Counted from the stretch's first letter, positions 1 to 8,627 are shown. The stretch: 64,000 nucleotides of DNA from Chitinibacter fontanus (GCF_013423785.1 NZ_CP058952.1:2383665-2447664); one strand, 5' to 3'. Notes: generated by a model from the sequence alone, not told the origin. Numbers and translations: made by a program.

Positions 1-570
1 ATTACGCCGGACGAGGTCGCCGCGTTTATGCCAAGCTTGCCTGTGGGCAAATTATGGGGTATCGGTAAAGTAACCGCGGGTAAGCTAGCCAAGCTGGGTC
101 TCAATACTTGCGGTGATGTGCAGGCGTGGTCACATGCCGATTTGCTGCGTGTATTGGGGCGCTTGGGCGAATCCTTGTATTGGCAAAGCCGCGGCGTGGA
201 CGAGCGGCCGGTGGCGCGCAGCGAGAAGCGCAAATCACTGTCCGTCGAACATACCTACAATCAAGATTTGCCTGACCTAGCAGCCTGTATGGCCAAGCTG
301 CCATCACTGTATGCTGATTTTGCTCAGCGTCAGAGCCGATCGCAGCAAGATACCCCCCATAAAGCCTTTGTCAAAATCAAGTTTCACGACTTTACGCAAA
401 CGACGATGGAATGTATTTGCCCATCACCCGAGCCGGCCATTTTTGAAACGCTGCTCAGCCAAGCCTGGCAGCGCGGCGCCAAGCCCGTACGATTGTTAGG
501 CGTGGGCGTACGCTTTGCGGATCGCCCCAAACGCCTTATGGGCGAGACATTGCCGCTGTGGGCGAGCTAA
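1..570 (+). CDS. dinB: DNA polymerase IV, C-terminal part (cut by window edge)
   Basis: The frame is open from base 1 and ends at TAA 568-570, so this is the last 189 residues of a Y-family translesion DNA polymerase. The visible part begins in the thumb region: the LPVGKLWGIGKVTAGKL stretch is the helix-hairpin-helix that grips the template duplex. It runs into the little-finger domain, with SVEHTYNQDL and a C-terminal VRLLGVGVRF strand typical of DinB. The catalytic palm (Asp/Glu residues) lies upstream of the window. Family knowledge: DinB bypasses lesions with low fidelity and is often under SOS control, but its promoter is not visible here. The last 35 bases overlap the end of the convergent PAP2 gene. 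Confidence 0.93.
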   Translation: MTPDEVAAFMPSLPVGKLWGIGKVTAGKLAKLGLNTCGDVQAWSHADLLRVLGRLGESLYWQSRGVDERPVARSEKRKSLSVEHTYNQDLPDLAACMAKLPSLYADFAQRQSRSQQDTPHKAFVKIKFHDFTQTTMECICPSPEPAIFETLLSQAWQRGAKPVRLLGVGVRFADRPKRLMGETLPLWAS

Positions 571-1174
571 GTTGGCTGTAGATCAGCCCGAGCGTAATCA
601 CCACAATGCTGGCCATTAAATAGCCCGCCAAAATATCGCTGAAATAATGCACGCCCAGCACCAAACGAGCCGCCCCGCTGAGTACGACCCACGTGAGCGC
701 CAGTAGCAGGCCCACGCGACGAGATGCTGGAAAATGGCGGCTGAAAATAAGCCAGACTAGCACGCCCAAAGTGAGTGCCGCCATCGCATGTCCGCTCGGC
801 AGCGAATTACCCGTGGTGTGAACCAGATGCTCAAATTCGGGGCGTGGACGGCCAAGGAGCCCTTTGCAAATTGCATTCAGTATCCAGCTCAGTGCTACGC
901 CGCCCACAATCAAGCCCGCTGCAATGCGGTCTTGCAAACGGAAATACAGAATCAGTGCCAGGCTTGTTGCAATGATTAGGCTGCCCACGCCGCCGCCGAG
1001 TTGGCCGAGTAAAATACTTAGTTGAATGCCGAATGCGCTGTGTGCGTAAGCCCATTGCCCCAGTGCCAAATCAACCGGAGCCAGTCGCGGGTAGTTCAGG
1101 AGCAAAAGTAGCAGCGTAATAGCGCAAGCGAAAAGCGCCGCTATGGCGCGAGGATGTTTGATGTGCATCGCCAT
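536..1174 (-). CDS. PAP2-family membrane phosphatase
   Basis: A 212-residue polytopic membrane protein with the three PAP2 motifs: K104...RP (KGLLGRPRP), PSGH at 126-129 and R170...H176...D180. The third motif usually starts SR; here it reads AR, a mild variant that keeps the catalytic Arg, His and Asp. Five or six hydrophobic segments surround the motifs. Members dephosphorylate lipid phosphates such as undecaprenyl pyrophosphate or phosphatidic acid at the outer face of the inner membrane. The exact substrate cannot be told from sequence. It is tail-to-tail with dinB and overlaps it by 35 bases. Confidence 0.88.
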   Translation of the reverse strand: MAMHIKHPRAIAALFACAITLLLLLLNYPRLAPVDLALGQWAYAHSAFGIQLSILLGQLGGGVGSLIIATSLALILYFRLQDRIAAGLIVGGVALSWILNAICKGLLGRPRPEFEHLVHTTGNSLPSGHAMAALTLGVLVWLIFSRHFPASRRVGLLLALTWVVLSGAARLVLGVHYFSDILAGYLMASIVVITLGLIYSQLSSPTAAMSRP

Positions 1175-1258
1175 ATTTAATCTAATTTTGTAAAGGCGTG
1201 CACGATACCGAATGCGTATGGGAATGGCATTGTTAGTATTGCCATAGATGATTTTTTT

Positions 1259-1308
1259 AGGGTATAGCTTGGTGGCGCTGCTATATAAAGGGCTATACAG
1301 TCATACCC
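1259..1308. repeat. Imperfect palindrome, GGGTAT...ATACCC type
   Basis: The arm GTATAGC (1262-1268) pairs perfectly with GCTATAC (1292-1298), and the flanks GGGTAT and ATACCC (1303-1308) offer an alternative pairing. It sits in the 178-bp gap between two minus-strand genes. It resembles other intergenic palindromes in the window that open with GGTAT and close with ATACC. No T-run follows on either side. Confidence 0.4.
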
Positions 1309-1352
1309 AGTAGGTCAATTAGATATGACTGCCGCTGCTTGGCTAGAGGTAC

Positions 1353-1826
1353 TTATTGGCGCACTTTGACTGGTGCACACAGTCGGCAAGAAAATGCCCC
1401 TGTTTGCTGATCAAAACAATCGGTCGGTAAATAGTGCTCAAAGCCCGCACGTTCACAATCAAACACATAATCACTATTGGGCAACCATTCGGTGAGCAGG
1501 TTTTGCCAAACCGCGCGGCAATCATCAGGTAAGCCAGTAAATTCGGCACAGGCATATAAGCCTCCGGGCATCTCCATCGTCTGCATTTCGCCACTAGCGA
1601 CAAAATCAGCCCCCACTTCAGTCGCGGTGGCGTAGCGACATTGCTCAGGTGGGGTTTGCAGTGGGTTGTCGTAGGAAATGCCGAAATGTTGCAGAAACGG
1701 TAGTTGCAAAGCCTGAAGTTGCCCCATAAATTGCTGCCACAAACGACCAATGCTGTCATCGTAAGGGCCAACCTGGTGCAGATAGGCAACGCGAGTAGGG
1801 GGTAGCTGCTGTACTGTGACTTTCAT
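1353..1826 (-). CDS. GyrI-like small-molecule binding domain protein
   Basis: A 157-residue protein resembling the GyrI-like/AraC effector-binding (SOUL-like) domain. It starts with the typical MKVTVQQLPPTRVAYL strand, has a VGPYDDSIGRLWQQF helix and ends with a FDCERAGFEHYLP strand. It has no DNA-binding domain, so it is a stand-alone version like E. coli SbmC (gyrase inhibitor) or a ligand-binding protein. I chose ATG 1826 because GGAG lies seven bases upstream. An in-frame TTG at 1847 has no better support. Function beyond the fold is not established. Confidence 0.8.
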   Translation of the reverse strand: MKVTVQQLPPTRVAYLHQVGPYDDSIGRLWQQFMGQLQALQLPFLQHFGISYDNPLQTPPEQCRYATATEVGADFVASGEMQTMEMPGGLYACAEFTGLPDDCRAVWQNLLTEWLPNSDYVFDCERAGFEHYLPTDCFDQQTGAFSCRLCAPVKVRQ

Positions 1827-1921
1827 CTGAAGCTCCAAAAGCGCCAAAGAACAGCCATTATCGGCTGATTGCTGGTGGGCGAAAAGCCAGCTGAATGAAT
1901 TTTGTGTTGCGGGCTTGCTTG

Positions 1922-1960
1922 GGTATCTGCCTGAGGGGGGCTTATCTATAGGCAGATACC
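1922..1960. repeat. Perfect 10-bp inverted repeat, 19-base loop
   Basis: GGTATCTGCC (1922-1931) pairs exactly with GGCAGATACC (1951-1960). It lies just past the stop codon of the methyltransferase gene and upstream of the GyrI-like gene, both on the minus strand. There is no T-run on either side, so it is a poor intrinsic terminator. It is the cleanest member of the GGTAT...ATACC palindromes seen in this window. Confidence 0.6.
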
Positions 1961-1964
1961 TTGG

Positions 1965-2672
1965 TTAGGCTTGGATAATAAACACCGTTGGGCGTTTATT
2001 GATATCAGGCTCTGCGCGTTTTTTCCACTGTGCAGCTTCCAGCGTCAAGATTTCCTGTTCTGGCAAGGTCATGTCGCAGGCGACCGTGAGCCGAGTGCTG
2101 CCTTTAAGCCCATCGCGCAGGGCTTGAAACAGTGCCAGATTACGGTACGGGGTTTCAATAAAGATTTCGGCTTGATTTTCTTTGGCTGAGCTCGCTTCCA
2201 GTTGGCGCAAGGCTTGTAAGCGTCCGGCGGTATCGGAGGGCAGGTAACCATTGAAACGGAATTTTTGCCCATTTGCACCCGAGCCCATCAAGGCCAATAG
2301 CAAAGATGATGGGCCAACCAGCGGAGCGACTTTGATGCCGCGCTGATGTGCAAGTTGTACCAAGCGCGCCCCCGGGTCGGCCACGCCGGGACAGCCCGCT
2401 TCGCTCATTAAACCCACATCGTGGCCTTCGAGCAGCGGCTTGAGTAGTGCCGAGACTTCGTGATCTTTAGTGTGCTCGGATAATTCTTGCATCCACAAGC
2501 TGCGCAATTCGTGCGGCGTGCCAAGCATTTTCAGGTGCGCGCGCGTGGTTTTGGCATTTTCAACGACAAAATGCGTCAGCTGTTTGGCGATGTCGATCAC
2601 ATCAGCTGGCAAAATATTGCTCAGCGTGTCGCCACCCATCGGAACGGGAATTAAATATAAAGTGCCTGCCAT
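1965..2672 (-). CDS. RsmI-like SAM-dependent methyltransferase
   Basis: A 235-residue tetrapyrrole-methylase-fold protein related to RsmI (16S rRNA C1402 2'-O-methyltransferase). It begins GTLYLIPVPMGG rather than the RsmI GTLYVVATPIGN. It keeps the GLMSEAGCPGVADPG SAM-site loop near residues 90-104 and the VGPSSLLLALMGSG motif near 117-130. The deviating N-terminus and the FIIQA ending mark it as the RsmI paralogue common in betaproteobacteria, not RsmI itself. The target is unknown to me. It ends at TAA 1965-1967, followed by a perfect inverted repeat. Confidence 0.85.
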   Translation of the reverse strand: MAGTLYLIPVPMGGDTLSNILPADVIDIAKQLTHFVVENAKTTRAHLKMLGTPHELRSLWMQELSEHTKDHEVSALLKPLLEGHDVGLMSEAGCPGVADPGARLVQLAHQRGIKVAPLVGPSSLLLALMGSGANGQKFRFNGYLPSDTAGRLQALRQLEASSAKENQAEIFIETPYRNLALFQALRDGLKGSTRLTVACDMTLPEQEILTLEAAQWKKRAEPDINKRPTVFIIQA

Positions 2673-2699
2673 GCCAACCTCGATCTAGATACGGTGCTA

Positions 2700-2746
2700 G
2701 GTATATGCCCAGCGATGATAATTAAATTGGTCTGCATTGATATACT
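2700..2746. repeat. Weak GGTATAT...ATATAC palindrome
   Basis: GTATAT (2701-2706) can pair with ATATAC (2740-2745), with flanking GC pairs separated by a bulge. It lies in the 93-bp gap between the maf-like gene and the methyltransferase gene. On its own it is weak. I list it because it shares the GGTAT opening with the stronger palindromes at 1922 and 24082. Confidence 0.3.
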
Positions 2747-2765
2747 CTCGATGCAGTTGCGCTGA

Positions 2766-3377
2766 TTACAAAATAGCTATCCCTTCATTGTTGAGCATGG
2801 TAACCAGCTCGATCAGTGGCAAGCCAATAATGGCTGCTGGGTCGCGTCCTTCGATGGCGGCAATCATCACAATGCCAAGGCCTTCAGTCTTGGCGCTGCC
2901 CGCGCAGTTGTACGGCTGCTCACGCTGTAAATAGGTTTCGATTTGTTCATCGGTATAATTGCGCATCGTTACACGGGTCACATCGACGATACTTTGATGC
3001 GTGTCACTGGCGGTGTTGTACAGTGCCAACGCAGTATGAAATGCGATGGTTTGGCCGCGCATTGCTTGTAATTGCTTGACTGCTCTATCGTGTGTACCCG
3101 GTTTGCCCAGTTGTTCACCATTGAGTAACGCCACTTGGTCAGAGCCGATGATCAAACTATTGGGAAATTGATCTGCCAGTACGCGCGCTTTAGCAATCGC
3201 GAGGCGCTCGCTGGTTTGTGCTGCGCTCTCGCCCGCAAGCGCGGTTTCGTCCAAATTTGGCGCGGCAACGGTGAACTCTAGCCCTAAGCGTTCCAGTAAT
3301 TCCTTGCGATAAGGCGAGGTGGAGGCCAGCACGAGACGTATTTTTTTATCGCTTGGCAGAGAGGCTTGTTTTTTCAT
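2766..3377 (-). CDS. yceF: Maf-family nucleotide pyrophosphatase, YceF type
   Basis: A 203-residue Maf/HAM1-like protein. The SxSPxR phosphate-binding motif is seen as STSPYR (19-24). The catalytic Asp is in IIGSDQVALLNGE (D80), followed by the GKPG loop and a C-terminal AGSAKTEGLG segment. The QVALLNGE/LGKPG style matches the YceF branch, which hydrolyses 7-methyl-GTP and related modified nucleotides to monophosphates, rather than the dTTP/UTP-specific YhdE branch. In proteobacteria yceF is classically divergent from yceD-rpmF-plsX, exactly as here, and the 61-94 bp gap must hold promoters for both sides. Confidence 0.92.
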   Translation of the reverse strand: MKKQASLPSDKKIRLVLASTSPYRKELLERLGLEFTVAAPNLDETALAGESAAQTSERLAIAKARVLADQFPNSLIIGSDQVALLNGEQLGKPGTHDRAVKQLQAMRGQTIAFHTALALYNTASDTHQSIVDVTRVTMRNYTDEQIETYLQREQPYNCAGSAKTEGLGIVMIAAIEGRDPAAIIGLPLIELVTMLNNEGIAIL

Positions 3378-3471
3378 AAGAATTTAATAGTTACCGCGCA
3401 CCGCGCGCATTTGACAGACATAGGTCGCAGATTATATCATGCGCGGTTTCCGGTTCTACGCGGCAGCCAAT

Positions 3472-3966
3472 ATGACTGTGATACATAGCGCGGAATTTGC
3501 GCAGGAAGCTAGAGAACTTAAGGGTTCTATACCGCTTGCCCAACTTTCCCGGCTTGCCGATCAGTTGGCTGATACGTCAGGTGAAGTATTCTGGCATATC
3601 GAAAGTGGCGTAGATCGCCTGCAGCGCCCTTGGCTTTATTTAGAAGTAACGGGTACTCTGCAGCTGGTGTGTCAGCGTTGCCTCTTGGGCGCGCCTTGGC
3701 AGCTCCACAGTGAAACCGTGTTGACCCAATTTGCCGACGAGACACAAATCGACGAAGCCGAAGCGCTCGACGAAGACCTCGAAGGTATTTTGATCGATCC
3801 GGAGCTGGATATTGAAGCACTGGTTGAAGATGAGATTTTGCTCGCTTTACCCGTAGCGCTGACGCATGAAGTATGTGGTGGCGACGAAGCGCTAGCCAAA
3901 TTGGCGAGCGATAAACCTAATCCGTTTGCAGTCCTGGCTCAGTTGAAAACCAGGAAAGCGGAATGA
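3472..3966 (+). CDS. yceD: YceD / DUF177 ribosome-related protein
   Basis: A DUF177 protein, 164 residues from ATG 3472. An in-frame ATG at 3439 would add 11 residues that look unconserved, and neither start has a clear Shine-Dalgarno, so the start is uncertain. The CQRC pair sits in the conserved LQLVCQRCL segment, followed by an acidic middle region and LPVALTHE...NPFAVLAQLK at the C-terminus. E. coli YceD affects 23S rRNA accumulation. It is always next to rpmF, which follows here after 25 bases, so the two are surely co-transcribed. Confidence 0.9.
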   Translation: MTVIHSAEFAQEARELKGSIPLAQLSRLADQLADTSGEVFWHIESGVDRLQRPWLYLEVTGTLQLVCQRCLLGAPWQLHSETVLTQFADETQIDEAEALDEDLEGILIDPELDIEALVEDEILLALPVALTHEVCGGDEALAKLASDKPNPFAVLAQLKTRKAE

Positions 3967-3991
3967 CAACTGAGTATTAAGGAGTTTTAAC

Positions 3992-4171
3992 ATGGCAGTT
4001 CAACAGAATAAAAAATCACCTTCGAAACGTGGCATGCACCGCGCTCACGACTTCCTGTCTGCACCAGCTTTGTCTGTAGATGCTGCGACTGGTGAAGTTC
4101 ATCGCCCGCACCACATTTCTCCAAACGGCTTTTACAAAGGCCGTCGTGTGATCAAGGCTAAAGGCGAGTAA
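3992..4171 (+). CDS. rpmF: 50S ribosomal protein L32
   Basis: A 59-residue basic protein starting [20 protein letters not shown], the hallmark N-terminus of L32, and ending RVIKAKGE. A strong Shine-Dalgarno (AAGGAG at 3979-3984) lies upstream of ATG 3992. The CxxC zinc motifs of some L32 forms are absent, as in most proteobacteria. It sits between yceD and plsX, the standard arrangement that couples a ribosomal protein to the fatty acid/phospholipid cluster. Confidence 0.97.
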   Translation: MAVQQNKKSPSKRGMHRAHDFLSAPALSVDAATGEVHRPHHISPNGFYKGRRVIKAKGE

Positions 4172-4210
4172 TTCGCGCTTTAATGCCACTCTAAGCTTTG
4201 CTTAGCCTTG

Positions 4211-4240
4211 CGGCGCAAGTGAGACCCCTCGCTTGCGCCG
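4211..4240 (+). promoter_or_regulatory. Strong hairpin between rpmF and plsX
   Basis: CGGCGCAAG (4211-4219) pairs perfectly with CTTGCGCCG (4232-4240) over a 12-base loop. The following sequence is TTCGTCGTTTTAGG, only weakly U-rich, so it could be a partial terminator or an RNA-processing/stability hairpin that sets the ratio of L32 to PlsX. Confidence 0.5.
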
Positions 4241-4261
4241 TTCGTCGTTTTAGGATTTCAG

Positions 4262-5320
4262 ATGGATATTACCGTTGCAGTTGATGCCATGGGTGGCGAT
4301 CACGGCGCTCATGTGACCGTGCCAGCAGCCCTGCGTTTTTTGCGCGATAACCCCGATGTGAATATCGTGCTGGTTGGTCTGGTGGATGCGATTGAGGCTG
4401 AACTCAAAGCGCATCAGGCACAAACAGGCCCGCGTTTACGCATTCATGCCGCTTCCGAAGTGGTAGCGATGGATGAGTCGCCGCAATTGGCGATGAAGAA
4501 TAAAAAAGATTCTTCAATGCGCGTGGCGATTAATCTCGTTAAATCGGGTGAGGCCAATGCGTGCGTATCGGCCGGCAATACCGGCGCCTTGATGGCAACG
4601 GCGCGTTTTGTGCTCAAAACTATCCCTGGGATCGATCGTCCGGCTATCGCTAGTTTGATGCCGACGATGAAGGGGCAAACTTTGATGCTGGATTTAGGCG
4701 CTAACGTTGACTCAACGCCGCTGCAGCTGACGCAGTTTGCGATCATGGGCTCGGCGATGTTTGGGGCCTTAAAGCAAAAAGATGCACCTACCGTGGGCTT
4801 GCTGAATGTGGGTTCTGAAGAGATTAAAGGCAATGAGGTCGTTAAAGCGGCAGCAGAGCTGGTGCGTCAGACGCGGCTGAATTTTGTCGGTAATGTTGAA
4901 GGTAATGATATCTACAAAGGCACGGTCGATGTAGTGGCGTGTGACGGCTTTACCGGCAATATCACACTGAAGGCCTCAGAAGGTGTAGCGCAGATGTTCA
5001 GTACTTTTTTAAAGGCTGAATTTACGCGTAACTGGTTTACCAAGCTGTTGGCGCTGGTGGCAATGCCAGTGTTAAAAAGCTTTAAGCATAAATTGGATCC
5101 GCGCCGGTTTAATGGTGCGTCGTTCTTGGGTTTGCGCGGTATCGTGGTAAAAAGCCATGGCGGAGCAGACGAAGTTGCGTTTTACTGGGCGTTGGCTCAG
5201 GCCGTTGAGGAAGCTCGCTCCAGCCTGATTCAGCGTATTACCGATCAAGTGCAGCATGAGTTGCGGCATTTTGAAGCCACAGATGCCGGTGAAAAATCGG
5301 CAATGGAACAGTCCGCCTGA
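4262..5320 (+). CDS. plsX: Phosphate acyltransferase PlsX
   Basis: A 352-residue protein that converts acyl-ACP and phosphate to acyl-phosphate, the substrate used by PlsY to make lysophosphatidate. It is a peripheral membrane enzyme. Diagnostic stretches are the N-terminal [12 protein letters not shown], the [17 protein letters not shown] segment, [12 protein letters not shown], and [17 protein letters not shown]. Length matches the family. AGGA lies a few bases before ATG 4262. Its partner plsY is in the same window at 17.6-18.2 kb on the other strand. A short acidic tail after residue 330 is normal variation. Confidence 0.97.
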   Translation: MDITVAVDAMGGDHGAHVTVPAALRFLRDNPDVNIVLVGLVDAIEAELKAHQAQTGPRLRIHAASEVVAMDESPQLAMKNKKDSSMRVAINLVKSGEANACVSAGNTGALMATARFVLKTIPGIDRPAIASLMPTMKGQTLMLDLGANVDSTPLQLTQFAIMGSAMFGALKQKDAPTVGLLNVGSEEIKGNEVVKAAAELVRQTRLNFVGNVEGNDIYKGTVDVVACDGFTGNITLKASEGVAQMFSTFLKAEFTRNWFTKLLALVAMPVLKSFKHKLDPRRFNGASFLGLRGIVVKSHGGADEVAFYWALAQAVEEARSSLIQRITDQVQHELRHFEATDAGEKSAMEQSA

Positions 5321-5366
5321 TTGAATGCGCTAGGCGCAGATTGTTGATCAGGCTAAGGAGTGGGTT

Positions 5367-6326
5367 GTGATTTATTCTCGTATTGCAGGTACTGGCTCTT
5401 ATTTGCCAGAGCGTATTTTAAGCAACCATGAGTTGGCTCAAACCGTCGATACCAGTCATGAATGGATTGTGACTCGCACCGGTATTTCTTCGCGTCATAT
5501 CGCGTCTGAAGAGCAGTTAACTTCCGATTTGGCGCTGATTGCGGTTGAGCGCGCGCTAGAAAGCGCGGGCGTGGCCAAAGAAGACGTTGATTTACTGATT
5601 GTGGCCACCACGACGCCCGATAATATTTTTCCGTCGACCGCCTGTTTATTGCAAAACAAGCTGGGCGTGCATGGTTTTCCTGCCTTTGATGTGCAAGCGG
5701 TGTGCGCGGGGTTTGTGTATGCACTCACTACCGCCAATGCGATGATCAAAAGCGGTGCTGCTAAATGTGCGGTGGTAGTTGGTGCGGAAAAGCTCTCTAA
5801 CCTGATCAATTGGCAAGATCGTGGCACGTGCATTTTGTTTGGCGATGGTGCTGGTGCGGTAGTGTTGACCGCGTCAGAAGAGCCGGGCATTTTGGCGACC
5901 AAGCTCAAAGCGGATGGCCGCTACAATGGCATTTTGAAAACCGCTGCGCGCCCAAAACAAGGTGTGCTCGACGGTGAGCCGTGGATTTATATGGAAGGCA
6001 ATGCGGTCTTCAAGTTTGCCGTACGTGCGCTGGCTGATATTGCCGAAGAAACGCTGGCCGAAGCCGGTCTGGAAAAAACCGACATCGATTGGCTGGTGCC
6101 ACATCAAGCCAATGTGCGCATTATTGAGTCGACTGCCAAGCATTTGGGCATGTCGATGGATAATGTGATCGTGACTTTGGGCGAGCAGGGTAATACCTCG
6201 GCGGCATCGATTCCATTGGCGCTTGATCATGGTGTGAAGTCGGGTAAGATTCAGCGTGGCCAAACCATTCTGATGGAAGGAATTGGCGGCGGTTTTGCTT
6301 GGGGCTCCATCCTCGCGAAGTTTTAA
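5367..6326 (+). CDS. fabH: Beta-ketoacyl-ACP synthase III
   Basis: A 319-residue initiating condensing enzyme that joins acetyl-CoA and malonyl-ACP to start fatty acid synthesis. The catalytic triad is visible: C113 (VQAVCAGF), H246 (VPHQAN) and N276 (GNTSAAS). The substrate-gating loop and the final GGGFAWGS motif are present. The start is GTG 5367, with AAGGAG seven bases upstream. It follows plsX by 46 bases. A clear intrinsic terminator follows the stop codon, so downstream fab genes are probably expressed partly from their own promoter. Confidence 0.97.
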   Translation: MIYSRIAGTGSYLPERILSNHELAQTVDTSHEWIVTRTGISSRHIASEEQLTSDLALIAVERALESAGVAKEDVDLLIVATTTPDNIFPSTACLLQNKLGVHGFPAFDVQAVCAGFVYALTTANAMIKSGAAKCAVVVGAEKLSNLINWQDRGTCILFGDGAGAVVLTASEEPGILATKLKADGRYNGILKTAARPKQGVLDGEPWIYMEGNAVFKFAVRALADIAEETLAEAGLEKTDIDWLVPHQANVRIIESTAKHLGMSMDNVIVTLGEQGNTSAASIPLALDHGVKSGKIQRGQTILMEGIGGGFAWGSILAKF

Positions 6327-6337
6327 GAGATTGAATC

Positions 6338-6363
6338 AAAACGGCGCACAATGCGCCGTTTTT
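6338..6363 (+). terminator. Intrinsic terminator between fabH and fabD
   Basis: AAACGGCGC (6339-6347) pairs with GCGCCGTTT (6353-6361) over a five-base loop, followed by T residues. It interrupts the fab cluster and suggests partial termination. Confidence 0.8.
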
Positions 6364-6428
6364 ACTGTATTGAAACATTTGTTTGAATGTGGGCCTGCTC
6401 AGGGCGCACGCTTAACAAGGAGTTGGCA

Positions 6429-7355
6429 ATGTCGTTAGCATTTGTATTTCCGGGCCAAGGCTCACAATCAATTGGCATGATGAATGGCTGGGCGGATTCC
6501 GCCGTGGTGAAAGCCACTTTTGACGAGGCATCCAGTGTATTGGGTCAAGATTTGTGGGCGATGATCAATGAAGGTCCGGCTGAAGAGCTGAACGCGACGG
6601 TCAATACCCAGCCGGTGATGTTGGCGGCCGGCGTGGCTGCATGGCGTGCTTATTTGGCTAATGGTGGCCAAATGCCGGCCGTGATGGCTGGGCATAGTTT
6701 GGGTGAATACACGGCACTGGTGGCCGCCGAAGCGATTAGCTTTGGCGATGCGTTGGCCTTGGTGCGCCTGCGTGCTGAAGCGATGCAAGAAGCCGTGCCA
6801 GCGGGCACGGGTGCGATGGCGGCGATTTTGAATTTGGCTGACGAAGAAATCATTGCTGCGTGTGCTGAAGCTGCGCAAGGTGAAGTGGTGCAGGCGGTGA
6901 ACTTTAATTCGCCGGGCCAAGTGGTGATTGCCGGTACGAAAGCCGCAGTTGAGCGCGCCTGCGAGGCTTGTAAAGCACGCGGTGCCAAACGCGCCTTATT
7001 GCTGCCGGTGTCTGTGCCATCGCATTGCGATCTGATGAAGCCTGCGGCAGAGAAATTAGCCGCCAAATTGGCCACGATCGAAATTAACGCGCCAAAAGTA
7101 CCAGTACTGCATAACGCTGATGTCGCTGCATACAGCGACGCTGCTGCGGTGCGTGATGCGCTGGTGCGCCAGCTTTACCAGCCAGTGCGCTGGGTAGAAA
7201 CCGTGCAAAAAATGGTCGCCGATGGCGTGACTGTGATGGCCGAATGCGGTCCGGGCAAAGTATTGGTCGGTTTGAATAAACGGATTGCGGCCGATTTGCC
7301 ATCTGTGGCCTTGGTTGATAGCGCTTCGTTGGAAACATTGAAAGCGGCGCTTTAA
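6429..7355 (+). CDS. fabD: Malonyl-CoA:ACP transacylase
   Basis: A 308-residue transferase that loads malonyl groups onto ACP. It shows the GQGSQ motif at 9-13, the nucleophile elbow GHSLGEYTA with S90, R115 in LVRLRAEAM and the catalytic H199 in VPSHCDLM. I start it at ATG 6429, which has AAGGAG nine to ten bases upstream and gives the conserved MSLAFVFPGQ start. The frame is open further up to 6387 but that extension is not conserved. It lies between fabH and fabG as expected. Confidence 0.97.
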   Translation: MSLAFVFPGQGSQSIGMMNGWADSAVVKATFDEASSVLGQDLWAMINEGPAEELNATVNTQPVMLAAGVAAWRAYLANGGQMPAVMAGHSLGEYTALVAAEAISFGDALALVRLRAEAMQEAVPAGTGAMAAILNLADEEIIAACAEAAQGEVVQAVNFNSPGQVVIAGTKAAVERACEACKARGAKRALLLPVSVPSHCDLMKPAAEKLAAKLATIEINAPKVPVLHNADVAAYSDAAAVRDALVRQLYQPVRWVETVQKMVADGVTVMAECGPGKVLVGLNKRIAADLPSVALVDSASLETLKAAL

Positions 7356-7373
7356 TTCATTTGTATTAATTGA

Positions 7374-7430
7374 GGTATATGCTTGTGGATAATGCTGTAT
7401 GCGTTCTCTGGGTGTATACCCTGTTTATCT
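7374..7430. repeat. Weak GGTATA...TATACC palindrome
   Basis: GGTATA (7374-7379) and TATACC (7425-7430) are inverted copies separated by 45 bases in the fabD-fabG gap. The pairing is short. I list it only as a possible degenerate member of the GGTAT...ATACC group. Confidence 0.25.
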
Positions 7431-7445
7431 CAGTGAGAGGTAGGT

Positions 7446-8189
7446 ATGAGTTTGCAAGGTAAAGTAGCGCTAGTAACTGGGGCATCACGCGGGATTGGCC
7501 AAGCGATTGCACTGGAATTGGCGAGCATGGGCGCAACGGTGATTGGCACGGCCACCAGTGATAGTGGCGCTGCTGCAATTGGCGATTATCTGAAAACCGC
7601 AGGCGCCACTGGTGCGGGTTTGCGTTTGAATGTGACTGAAGACGGCGCGTGTGACGCGATCGTGGCGCAAATCGAGAAAGAATTTGGCGCGATTGCGATT
7701 TTAGTCAATAACGCCGGCATCACGCGTGATAACCTCTTAATGCGCATGAAGGACGAAGAATGGGATGCCATTATGGATACCAATCTGAAGCCCGTGTACA
7801 AATTATCTAAAGCTGTGATGCGCAATATGATGAAAGCGCGTTGGGGTCGGATTATTAATATTGCCTCAGTCGTTGGTGCTACGGGTAACGCTGGTCAAAC
7901 CAACTATTCGGCAGCCAAAGCAGCCTTGTTTGGCTTTACCAAATCGTTGGCCAAAGAAATCGGCAGCCGTGGTGTTACGGTGAATGCCGTAGCACCTGGC
8001 TTTATCGATACCGATATGACCAAAGGTCTGCCGGACGAGCAAAAGGCACATTTGGTGGCCAATATTGCCTTGGGTCGTTTGGGTGATCCACAAGATATCG
8101 CAGATGCCGTGGGCTTTTTGGCTTCGGATAAAGCGGCGTACATCACAGGCAACACCATCCATGTAAATGGTGGGATGTTTATGAATTAA
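7446..8189 (+). CDS. fabG: 3-oxoacyl-ACP reductase
   Basis: A 247-residue short-chain dehydrogenase that reduces beta-ketoacyl-ACP with NADPH. The Rossmann motif TGASRGIG is at 11-18, NNAG at 88-91, and the catalytic residues S141, Y154 and K158 lie in IASVVGATGN and NYSAAKA. It ends in the FabG-typical ITGNTIHVNGGMFMN. GAGAGG precedes ATG 7446. Its place between fabD and acpP, and the C-terminal motif, separate it from the many other SDR proteins. Confidence 0.97.
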   Translation: MSLQGKVALVTGASRGIGQAIALELASMGATVIGTATSDSGAAAIGDYLKTAGATGAGLRLNVTEDGACDAIVAQIEKEFGAIAILVNNAGITRDNLLMRMKDEEWDAIMDTNLKPVYKLSKAVMRNMMKARWGRIINIASVVGATGNAGQTNYSAAKAALFGFTKSLAKEIGSRGVTVNAVAPGFIDTDMTKGLPDEQKAHLVANIALGRLGDPQDIADAVGFLASDKAAYITGNTIHVNGGMFMN

Positions 8190-8308
8190 TCGGGTAAAAT
8201 CGCGACCAAGTTGCGATATTGCCGGATAAGGTGTGATAAAAATCTGTCTGGGCGGTAGCAAAATTACTCAAAAAATAGTAAATTTGCGCTTTATTGCATC
8301 ATGTAACT

Positions 8309-8336
8309 GTTTGCAGGACCAATTTTTTGGTAGAAT
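8309..8336 (+). promoter_or_regulatory. Candidate acpP promoter
   Basis: A good -10 box TAGAAT (8331-8336) sits about 50 bases before acpP. A -35-like TGTTTG or TTGCAG lies 14-17 bases upstream. acpP is one of the most highly expressed genes in bacteria, and the 198-bp gap after fabG leaves room for a dedicated promoter. The assignment is by eye. Confidence 0.45.
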
Positions 8337-8387
8337 GCGAACGCACTTTTCAGAAATTAAGCTAAAAAAGGCTTGGGAACTAAATCC

Positions 8388-8627
8388 ATGGAAAACATCG
8401 AACAGCGCGTGAAGAAGATTGTTGCTGAGCAACTGGGCGTGCCAGAAACTGACGTTAAGATTGACTCTTCGTTTGTTAACGACCTCGGCGCCGACTCACT
8501 CGACACCGTTGAACTCGTTATGGCTCTCGAAGAAGAATTCGAGTGCGAAATCCCTGACGAGGACGCTGAAAAAATCACTACCGTTCAACAAGCAGTTGAC
8601 TACGTTAACGCTCACCTGAACAAGTAA
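8388..8627 (+). CDS. acpP: Acyl carrier protein
   Basis: A 79-residue acidic four-helix protein that carries growing acyl chains on a phosphopantetheine arm. The attachment serine is S37 in [10 protein letters not shown]. The sequence starts [18 protein letters not shown] and ends [10 protein letters not shown], close to E. coli AcpP. I use ATG 8388; a TTG five codons upstream is in frame but unneeded. An intrinsic terminator follows, so acpP is probably transcribed mostly as its own short message. Confidence 0.98.
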   Translation: MENIEQRVKKIVAEQLGVPETDVKIDSSFVNDLGADSLDTVELVMALEEEFECEIPDEDAEKITTVQQAVDYVNAHLNK

